NCBI GenBank assembly: GCA_002785585.1
Contig: PEUI01000069.1
Coordinates: forward strand, 1 to 8,804
Direction: 5' to 3'
Length of the DNA stretch: 8,804 bases
DNA from: Lysobacterales bacterium CG02_land_8_20_14_3_00_62_12
Lineage (GTDB): Bacteria; Pseudomonadota; Gammaproteobacteria; Xanthomonadales; Ahniellaceae
Part shown: positions 1 to 4,919 of the stretch, piece after piece
Layout: each line of letters starts with the position of its first letter
How positions within the stretch are numbered: position 1 is the stretch's first letter
Position numbers and translations under genes: made by a program
Notes under the pieces: model-generated
What the model saw: the letters and a program-made list of their open reading frames with translations, nothing else
Database searches by the model: none
Told to the model about the DNA's origin: nothing

Positions 1-119
1 ATGCTCCACTTTGTGCGCCTTGCAGGCGAACGAAAGTCCGGCGCAATCTGCGCAAGTTATTTCTGCGCGACGCCTTAACTGTGACGGTAGCGGCTGCCGT
101 GCGCCCTTACAATGCGCCG
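1..119. other. Left edge and upstream region of the ferritin-like gene, no confident gene
   Basis: No supported gene is seen here. A 25-codon reading frame from base 1 to 78 on the plus strand has no recognisable product, and minus-strand frames give no convincing start. A 7-bp direct repeat (TCTGCGC at 47-53 and 62-68) lies in an AT-containing stretch. The most promoter-like element is TTACAAT at 107-113, annotated separately. Confidence 0.4.
107..113 (+). promoter_or_regulatory. Candidate -10 element of the ferritin-like gene (possible leaderless start)
   Basis: TTACAAT contains TACAAT (108-113), a five-of-six match to the sigma-70 -10 consensus TATAAT. It is followed by exactly 6 nt (GCGCCG) and then ATG at 120, so transcription would begin at or next to the A of the start codon. 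No Shine-Dalgarno sequence precedes this ATG, which fits a leaderless mRNA. No good -35 hexamer is seen at 16-18 nt spacing; a GTGACG at 81-86 is too far away. The call rests on position and composition only. Confidence 0.35.
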
Positions 120-932
120 ATGAACACACTGTTTGACCGCGCTTACTCGGCCCTTTTATGCGCTGAACCAGTCGCCAAGATTGCCGAGCTGCGCGCGCTA
201 TCGGCGTCCTGGCAGGCCGGGACATTGGCGTTTGTCGGCACGGCGGCAGACTCGGTGCGCGATATCCCGGTACCGGGGCGACCAGCGCTGCCGCTGCTGG
301 TCGCCCCGAGACACCTCAAACCCCGTGGCTTGGGCAGTGCCGAAGGCCGCGCCACGCTGATCCACGCGATCGCCCACATCGAGTTCAATGCGATCAACTT
401 GGCCGTGGATGCGGTTTATCGGTTTCGGGGTATGCCAGAGCAATTTTATGCCGATTGGCTGAGCGTGGCGGTCGATGAGGCGCGCCACTTCGAGCTACTC
501 ACCGCACGCTTGGCGGCGCTCGGTCATGGTTATGGCGATTTCCCCGCCCACGACGGCCTTTGGCAGGCGGCCTGCACCACCGCACATTCCTGTCTGGCGC
601 GGATGGCGCTGGTGCCGCGGGTGCTGGAAGCGCGCGGACTCGATGTCACCCCCGGCATGATCGAACGCCTGCGGGCTGCGCAGGATCTGGAAACCATCGC
701 CGTGCTCGAAGTGATTCTGCGCGAAGAAGTGGCGCATGTCGCCACCGGTACGCGCTGGTTTCAGTATTGCTGCACGGTCGCCGGGGTCGATCCGGAAGCG
801 ACCTTTCTGCAACTGCTCGAAAGCCATGCGCGCGGCATGATTCGCGCCCCGTTCAATCTGGAAGCGCGCGCCCGTGCCGGCTTTAGCGCCAAGGAAATGG
901 ACGCGCTCGGCGCGATCGCCGCCAGCCATTGA
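120..932 (+). CDS. DUF455 / COG2833 ferritin-like domain protein
   Basis: A 270-residue cytoplasmic protein of the DUF455 family (COG2833), which has a ferritin-like four-helix fold and no established reaction. The family hallmarks are visible: a helix with H-I-E-F-N-A-I-N-L-A around residues 86-95 (Glu88), D-E-A-R-H-F at 119-124 (Glu120-x-x-His123) and E-E-V-A-H-V at 202-207 (Glu203-x-x-His206). This pattern of Glu plus two ExxH pairs is typical of carboxylate-bridged diiron sites, so metal binding is likely; an oxidase, hydroxylase or iron-handling role is inference. No signal peptide or membrane segment is seen. The ATG at 120 is chosen because the family N-terminus (short helix, then A-x-P-x-x-K) begins there. 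An in-frame GTG at 81 would add 13 unconserved residues and also has no ribosome binding site. The gene stands alone and converges on hicB 76 bp downstream. Confidence 0.88.
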   Translation: MNTLFDRAYSALLCAEPVAKIAELRALSASWQAGTLAFVGTAADSVRDIPVPGRPALPLLVAPRHLKPRGLGSAEGRATLIHAIAHIEFNAINLAVDAVYRFRGMPEQFYADWLSVAVDEARHFELLTARLAALGHGYGDFPAHDGLWQAACTTAHSCLARMALVPRVLEARGLDVTPGMIERLRAAQDLETIAVLEVILREEVAHVATGTRWFQYCCTVAGVDPEATFLQLLESHARGMIRAPFNLEARARAGFSAKEMDALGAIAASH

Positions 933-1008
933 TCGGGCTCCGACACGATTTTGATTCTGCCCCCACAGCGCGCGCCCGCGCTTTCGCCTGCCGCCAAGAC
1001 GGTGGCCG
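933..1008. other. Convergent intergenic gap
   Basis: Seventy-six bases between the stop codons of the ferritin-like gene and the converging hicB. I see no strong hairpin followed by a T-tract on either strand, so no intrinsic terminator is called. Confidence 0.4.
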
Positions 1009-1329
1009 TCACGCCAGCCGATCATTCACCAGGCGGTTGATGCTCACGCCCGCTTCTGCTGCCTGCACGGCGAGCAGCCGATGTCGTGCCGGCGTCGTGC
1101 GCACTTGAAATTTCCCGGAGTAGTTCCGCGTGCTGATCGCTTCCGGCACGGCCTCGCCCGCTTGGTTCATGTCTTTTGCGGCCGCCGCCACCGCCGTTGC
1201 GATTCCTTCAAGTGCCCCCGCCATCGTGGCGTGCAGCCAAGACAGGCTGGGGAATTCCGCGCACAAACCGACAAACTCAACATCCTCGTCGGACCAGATG
1301 ACACGATAGGTGTAATGACGGGTATCCAT
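1009..1329 (-). CDS. HicB-family antitoxin-like protein, no HicA partner
   Basis: A 106-residue protein with the two-part layout of HicB antitoxins. The N-terminal half (residues about 1-45, Y-T-Y-R-V-x-W-S then V-G-L-C-A-E-F-P-S-L-S-W-L) is the partial RNase H-like fold that normally binds the HicA toxin. The C-terminal part (about 70-106, starting Y-S-G-K-F-x-V-R and ending G-V-S-I-N-R-L-V) looks like the ribbon-helix-helix DNA-binding segment. In a complete system HicB neutralises HicA, an mRNA-cleaving double-stranded-RNA-binding-like toxin, and represses its own operon. No hicA-sized frame is present: there are 45 bp between trmB and this gene and 76 bp beyond it. The start is well supported by AGGAG at 1336-1340 (minus strand), 6 nt before ATG. 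It lies downstream of trmB on the same strand, so it may be read from the thiG-trmB transcript. It may now work as a solitary regulator. Confidence 0.8.
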   Translation of the reverse strand: MDTRHYTYRVIWSDEDVEFVGLCAEFPSLSWLHATMAGALEGIATAVAAAAKDMNQAGEAVPEAISTRNYSGKFQVRTTPARHRLLAVQAAEAGVSINRLVNDRLA

Positions 1330-1335
1330 TCAGCG

Positions 1336-1340
1336 CTCCT
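1336..1340 (-). promoter_or_regulatory. Ribosome binding site of the hicB-like gene
   Basis: AGGAG on the minus strand, 6 nt upstream of the ATG at 1329. It is a clean Shine-Dalgarno match that fixes the start and shows that this gene is translated independently of trmB. Confidence 0.7.
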
Positions 1341-1374
1341 AAAAGTTGCCGCCCAACATCGCCGCCAGTATCGC

Positions 1375-2073
1375 TCAGACGCGGTCGTAGATCAGATCGA
1401 CAACGCCGTGGCCGAGTTGCTCGCCACGCTTCTCAAAATGGGTTTCGATACGCCAGGAGGGTCGCGGCGCCGGCGCCATCGCGCCCAGACGATTCTGAAA
1501 TTGCGGCGCGGCTTCCATCACCATCAACATATGTTCGGCATACGCTGCCCAATCGGTGGCCAGGTGCAGCATGCCGCCAACTTTGAGTTTGCTGGCGACC
1601 AATTCGACAAACTTCGGCTGCACCAAGCGGCGTTTGTTGTGGCGCAGCTTGTGCCAGGGATCGGGAAAATAAATCCGCAGTTCGCTCAAACTGGCATCAA
1701 TAATGGCGTGCTGCAAAACCTCCACCGCATCGTGGTGCAACACCCGCAAGTTGCCGATCCCCGACTTCTCGGCATTCAGCAGCAGTCGGCCGACCCCGGG
1801 GCGGTGGACTTCAATGCCCAAATAGTTGCGCGCGGGGTCGCTGATGGCGGCCGCGAGCAGCGCATCACCATTGCCAAATCCAATTTCCATCACGCAATCG
1901 GCGTGGCGCCCGAAGGCCTGGTCGAGATCGATCCGCTGCGCCGCAAATTCAATACCGTAGTGCGGCCACAACGCCTCCATGGCGCGCTTTTGGCCAGCAG
2001 TAAGCCGACTATCGCGCAGCACGTAACTGCGAATCGCGCGGCTTTTCAGGGCGGCGTCGGCAGCGTCGGTCAC
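1375..2073 (-). CDS. trmB: tRNA (guanine-N7-)-methyltransferase TrmB
   Basis: Transfers a methyl group from S-adenosylmethionine to N7 of G46 in the tRNA variable loop; cytoplasmic, Rossmann-fold class I methyltransferase. With the start chosen here it has 232 residues, close to the usual length. Visible motifs: E-I-G-F-G-N-G at about 63-69 (SAM-binding motif I), H-H-D-A-V-E at 113-118, the TrmB signature F-P-D-P-W-x-K-x-R-H-x-K-R-R at 136-149, A-T-D-W at 172-175, and T-x-F-E-K-R-G-x-x-L-G-H-G-V near the C-terminus, which contacts substrate. A GTG at 2118 would extend the frame by 15 residues and overlap thiG by 35 bp, with no ribosome binding site. The GTG at 2073 follows the thiG stop and has AAGGCGG 8 nt or less upstream, so it is preferred; an intermediate GTG lies at 2079. 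Encoded directly after thiG, so co-transcription is likely. Confidence 0.93.
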   Translation of the reverse strand: MTDAADAALKSRAIRSYVLRDSRLTAGQKRAMEALWPHYGIEFAAQRIDLDQAFGRHADCVMEIGFGNGDALLAAAISDPARNYLGIEVHRPGVGRLLLNAEKSGIGNLRVLHHDAVEVLQHAIIDASLSELRIYFPDPWHKLRHNKRRLVQPKFVELVASKLKVGGMLHLATDWAAYAEHMLMVMEAAPQFQNRLGAMAPAPRPSWRIETHFEKRGEQLGHGVVDLIYDRV

Positions 2074-2083
2074 CGTCACCGCC

Positions 2084-2902
2084 TTAGAAAAACGTGCCGT
2101 CGAGCGGACTGGAAGCACTCGCGTAGCGCTTGCGGGGAATGCGTCCGGCCAGAAACGCTTCGCGACCGGCGGCGACCGCTTTTTTCATCGCGCTGGCCAT
2201 CAACACCGGATGGCGCGCACCGGCGATCGCGGTGTTCATCAACACGCCGGCGCAGCCGAGTTCCATGGCGATTGCTGCATCCGAAGCGGTGCCGACGCCG
2301 GCATCGACAATGATCGGCACCTTGGCGTTCTCGATGATGCTGCGGATATTGTACGGATTGCGAATGCCGAGGCCGGAGCCAATCGGCGCCGCCAGCGGCA
2401 TCACCGCAACGCAGCCCATGTCTTCGAGGACCTTGGCAATGATCGGGTCATCGTTGGTGTAGACCATCACCTCGAAACCTTCGTGGATCAGCACCTCGGC
2501 GGCCTTCAAGGTGGCCACCACATCGGGGAACAGGGTCTTCGCATCGCCGAGCACTTCGAGCTTGGTCAGGGCGTGCCCATCCAGCAATTCCCGCGCCAAT
2601 CGACAAGTACGAATGGCCTCCTCGGCGGTGTAGCAACCGGCGGTATTGGGCAACAGCGTGTAACGCGACCGCGGCAGCACATCGAGCAAATTGGGCGCGC
2701 CCGGCGTCTGCCCGATATTGGTTCGGCGGATCGCCACGGTCACGATCTCGGCACCGGCGGCCTCGGTCGCGGCTTGGGTTTCGGCCAGGTCCTTGAACTT
2801 GCCGGTGCCGGTCAACAGACGCGAGTGAAAGCGCCGACCGGCGATGATCAGCGGATCGTCCTGCGGCAGAACCGGTGTGCTATCGGCAATGACATTGTTC
2901 AT
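2084..2902 (-). CDS. thiG: Thiazole synthase ThiG
   Basis: Builds the thiazole phosphate ring of thiamine from 1-deoxy-D-xylulose 5-phosphate, dehydroglycine and sulfur delivered as ThiS thiocarboxylate; cytoplasmic TIM-barrel enzyme. At 272 residues it is near full length with a short N-terminal extension. Conserved features: G-R-x-F-x-S-R-L-L-T-G-T-G-K (22-35), A-I-R-R-T-N (57-62), L-P-N-T-A-G-C (84-90), K-L-E-V-L-G-D (114-120) with Lys114 as the Schiff-base lysine, the phosphate-binding stretch A-P-I-G-S-G-x-G-I (172-180), V-D-A-G-V-G-T (199-205), and a C-terminal A-S-A-S-S-P (261-266). The ATG at 2902 overlaps the stop codon of the upstream PIN remnant as ATGA. No clear Shine-Dalgarno is seen, but a GATAAT box ends 6 nt before the ATG. 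No TPP riboswitch is seen upstream. thiS is not adjacent, so the sulfur carrier must be encoded elsewhere. Confidence 0.95.
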   Translation of the reverse strand: MNNVIADSTPVLPQDDPLIIAGRRFHSRLLTGTGKFKDLAETQAATEAAGAEIVTVAIRRTNIGQTPGAPNLLDVLPRSRYTLLPNTAGCYTAEEAIRTCRLARELLDGHALTKLEVLGDAKTLFPDVVATLKAAEVLIHEGFEVMVYTNDDPIIAKVLEDMGCVAVMPLAAPIGSGLGIRNPYNIRSIIENAKVPIIVDAGVGTASDAAIAMELGCAGVLMNTAIAGARHPVLMASAMKKAVAAGREAFLAGRIPRKRYASASSPLDGTFF

Positions 2903-3132
2903 CCGCCGATTATCGCAGACGCCGGACCAAACCGCTGTGCCAGATACAAGGCGTGCCCGCGCTTGGCCTGGGCGCCATCCGGTAATTTTATGCCGCAGGT
3001 TTTGGCGGCGGCGCGATCAAAAGTCATGGTCTGCTCGCCGCCGACTTCGGCATCCAGGCATTGGGTCAAGGCGTCGGCAAAATCGCCCGCGCCCTCCCGA
3101 TCAAGACGAACCGCTTTCCAGACGATTTCGGC
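2899..3132 (-). pseudogene. Truncated PIN-domain (VapC-like) toxin remnant
   Basis: An open frame runs into the thiG start (stop TGA shares ATGA with it). Its last 77 codons contain the C-terminal half of a PIN-domain ribonuclease: E-I-V-W-K-A-V-R-L then G-A-G-D-F-A-D-A-L (frame residues 98-106) and M-T-F-D-R-A-A-A-K (120-128), which match the usual [GA]-x-D-F-A-D-x-L and T-F-D metal-ligand motifs. The N-terminal D-T-N-V aspartate half and any antitoxin gene are missing. Upstream codons in the frame (to 3384) look random and run antisense to the signal peptide of the esterase gene. No ATG or GTG start exists before the ATG at 3027, which lies beyond the G-D-F-A-D-A-L motif. About 25 unrelated residues follow the motif before the stop. 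In a full protein this would be the single-strand RNA-cleaving toxin of a VapBC pair. The family assignment rests on motif recognition by eye. Confidence 0.6.
2909..2917 (-). promoter_or_regulatory. Candidate extended -10 promoter element of thiG
   Basis: On the minus strand this reads TGCGATAAT: a TG one base before GATAAT, which is a five-of-six match to TATAAT and fits the extended -10 form that can work without a good -35. The hexamer ends at 2909 and is followed by 6 nt (CGGCGG) and ATG, placing the predicted transcription start at the start codon. No convincing -35 is seen. It lies inside the tail of the PIN remnant frame, as expected if that frame is dead and thiG is transcribed on its own. 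Confidence 0.35.
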
Positions 3133-3191
3133 AGGTGCCGGATGGAAATCCCAGGCACAATCTACCGCGGTCGCATCGTGGCCGGCGCCGG

Positions 3192-3197
3192 TATAAA
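3192..3197 (+). promoter_or_regulatory. Candidate -10 element of the esterase gene
   Basis: TATAAA, five of six bases matching the sigma-70 -10 box, sits 55 nt before the ATG at 3253 and would give a leader of roughly 50 nt containing the ribosome binding site. The best -35 candidate (GTCGCA at 3170-3175, 16-nt spacer) matches only three positions, so this is tentative. Confidence 0.3.
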
Positions 3198-3237
3198 CTG
3201 CCGCAAGCGTCCAGCGGACGCGGCGATGCCCGTAGCC

Positions 3238-3247
3238 AAGAGGGGGG
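3238..3247 (+). promoter_or_regulatory. Ribosome binding site that sets the esterase start
   Basis: AAGAGGGGGG contains GAGG 9 nt before the ATG at 3253. The frame is open for another 64 codons upstream (to 3061), but those codons overlap the PIN remnant and lack a signal sequence. This purine-rich site and the signal peptide directly after the ATG decide the start. Confidence 0.65.
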
Positions 3248-3252
3248 CGACG

Positions 3253-4863
3253 ATGAACCGACAACAGCGAGAATGGGATCGATTGCGGCGGCTCGCCACC
3301 GTTCTGGGCGGGTTGCTGGCTGGGCTCGCGGTGGCTGGCGCCGCGGCGCCGACACCGGTCGCCAAGGCCGGGCGCAGTTTTCAAGTGATCGACATGCCGG
3401 GTCTGATTTGCGGCGATGGCAGCGCTTTCCGAATCTTTTTTGCGCCGGCGCCGCTACCGAGCAATCGCGTCGTGTTGTGGTTGCCCGGTGGCAGCTCGAC
3501 CCTGATCGCGTTGGACGGCACGCTGTCCACACCGATCAACTCATTGGCCGAACTGCGCAACCGTCTGGCCGCGCCGCTCGCGCCGGCCAGTTCCGACAGC
3601 GGCGACAACCTGTTTACCGATCACCCGGCCAACGCCGCCTTCATTGCCGCCGCCCACTGGGCGATTGTTCCTTATTGCACGCAAGATTTTCATGCCGGAA
3701 ATTTGAGTACCCCGATCACTTACGACTTCATCGACCAGACCGCGTTCGTCGACGACTTGCGCGACAAGATCGCGCAGGTGTGTCGCAACAAGCAGGATCC
3801 GATCATCGTGGCACAGGACGAGTTCCCCAGCCTGACCTTCACCTTCAGCGGCCCCTGCAACAGCAAGTCCCTGCCCGACCAGATTACCGTCGATAGCGTA
3901 CGTATCGACATCACCCACAACGGTGGCCACAACGTCGATCAGGCTTTGCAGCGCTTGCAGTTTTTGCTGTTTGCGCAGGGTGTCAATATGGCCAGCGTCG
4001 ATTTTGTGTTTGCTGGCAGTTCCGCTGGTGGCTTTGGCACCTGGTACAACGCCTGGCGGGTTGGCGACGTACTGTTCGGCCAGGGCGGCACGCGGCTGAC
4101 CATGGTGCCGATGTCGGGTTCGCCGACCACCCGGCTGTGGGAAGAAGCCGTGGGCCAATTGCGTGAGAACGCGACCGAACTCGCCGATCTCCAGCATCGG
4201 CTGGACTGGTATCAGACCGCCCTGCCGTGCGCGGTCAGTGGCGGCGCCTACCTGGTCGATCCGGCCGCGCGCTGCCTCGACACGCCGGAGCTGACCGGCC
4301 ACTACCTGGCGCGCTATCCGGGCCTGGATCTGCGCATCGTTCCAGTGATCAACAAGGAAGACAATCTCGGCGTGCTCGGTTTCGCCGGTGATGACCCAAG
4401 CGCGCCCGGTTTCGGCGCGCGCCTGCTGCAATTCTGCCGCACCGTGCACGGCTATGGCGCCGAAGCGAATCAAGTCGAAAGCGTGCACCCCTGGCTCGGA
4501 TGGCTGTGGTGGCGGCTCGGCCCCGCTGGCATGGCGCACCGGGTGCATGGCTTCAAACAGGCGGCGCAACTGGTGCCGATGGCGCAGCCGGACGGCGGTC
4601 CCGGCGTGCCCGCTGGCGACGGCCTGCACGGCGTGCTGGCGTTCATCAACAGCGTTGCCAATCGCGACCTGGCGGCCACTGCCGGCGGCCACATCGAGCA
4701 CCGGCTGGCGCTGATCGACGCCTACCTAAACCGCGCTTCCGGGTTGATCCCGTATCCCGATTTCAGCGGCGATTGGCAAGCGCTTGGGTTGTCGCCAGCG
4801 CTGTGCAACGTGAGCGCCGCGCAATTTCGCGATGGTTTCGAAGGCGCGCCGCTACTGCCGTAG
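3253..4863 (+). CDS. Secreted pectin acetylesterase / Notum-like serine hydrolase
   Basis: A 536-residue protein resembling the pectinacetylesterase (PAE, Pfam PF03283; Notum-like) family of alpha/beta-hydrolase esterases, which remove acetyl groups from pectin or other acyl groups from secreted substrates. Residues 1-31 form a Sec signal peptide: R/K-rich start, hydrophobic L-G-G-L-L-A-G-L-A-V-A core, then A-x-A-type cleavage near 30-32. Family-like motifs are L-W-L-P-G-G (75-80), V-P-Y-C-T-x-D-x-H-x-G (139-149), H-N-G-G-H-N (222-227) and F-A-G-S-S-A-G-G-F-G (253-262), giving Ser257 as nucleophile in the GSSAG elbow. Asp370 in V-I-N-K-E-D-N is a candidate acid; His429 or His432 could complete the triad, but this is uncertain. 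Eight cysteines in the mature region fit disulfides in an exported protein. It ends F-R-D-G-F-E (525-530) plus six residues, a tail shared with the converging neighbour. The true substrate is unknown. Confidence 0.78.
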   Translation: MNRQQREWDRLRRLATVLGGLLAGLAVAGAAAPTPVAKAGRSFQVIDMPGLICGDGSAFRIFFAPAPLPSNRVVLWLPGGSSTLIALDGTLSTPINSLAELRNRLAAPLAPASSDSGDNLFTDHPANAAFIAAAHWAIVPYCTQDFHAGNLSTPITYDFIDQTAFVDDLRDKIAQVCRNKQDPIIVAQDEFPSLTFTFSGPCNSKSLPDQITVDSVRIDITHNGGHNVDQALQRLQFLLFAQGVNMASVDFVFAGSSAGGFGTWYNAWRVGDVLFGQGGTRLTMVPMSGSPTTRLWEEAVGQLRENATELADLQHRLDWYQTALPCAVSGGAYLVDPAARCLDTPELTGHYLARYPGLDLRIVPVINKEDNLGVLGFAGDDPSAPGFGARLLQFCRTVHGYGAEANQVESVHPWLGWLWWRLGPAGMAHRVHGFKQAAQLVPMAQPDGGPGVPAGDGLHGVLAFINSVANRDLAATAGGHIEHRLALIDAYLNRASGLIPYPDFSGDWQALGLSPALCNVSAAQFRDGFEGAPLLP

Positions 4864-4919
4864 CGGCGGCTGGGCAACTGCGGTTGCGGTGCTGCGTCGG
4901 CGGGCGGGGGCGGTTTCGC
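4864..4919. other. Short convergent gap with a small hairpin
   Basis: Fifty-six bases separate the stops of the two large convergent genes. GCAAC-TGCG-GTTGC (4874-4887) forms a 5-bp stem with a tetraloop but has no T-tract on either side, so it is at best a weak bidirectional termination signal. Confidence 0.3.

Noticed and set aside
41..70. Short GCGCA/TCTGCGC repeats and a possible stem near the left edge
   Set aside because: Seven bases or fewer in GC-rich DNA with no clear link to a promoter; not distinguishable from chance.
1081..2313. A 410-codon open frame on the plus strand opposite hicB, trmB and thiG
   Set aside because: It is a GC-rich antisense shadow: low-complexity Arg/His/Gln-rich translation, no family resemblance, and it covers three well-recognised minus-strand genes.
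2899..3100. ThiS sulfur carrier, suggested by the Gly-Gly end of the frame just before thiG
   Set aside because: No ThiS beta-grasp sequence is seen in this or other frames; the residues match PIN-domain motifs instead.
3061..3252. Upstream extension of the esterase frame by 64 codons
   Set aside because: The extension has no signal-like or family sequence, overlaps the PIN remnant, and the ATG at 3253 has a good ribosome binding site followed at once by a signal peptide.
2903..3252. TPP riboswitch upstream of thiG
   Set aside because: The conserved CTGAGA element and paired downstream box are not present on the minus strand.
3541..4701. A 386-codon minus-strand open frame opposite the esterase gene
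   Set aside because: Antisense shadow of a protein with clear esterase motifs and a signal peptide; no recognisable domain in the shadow.
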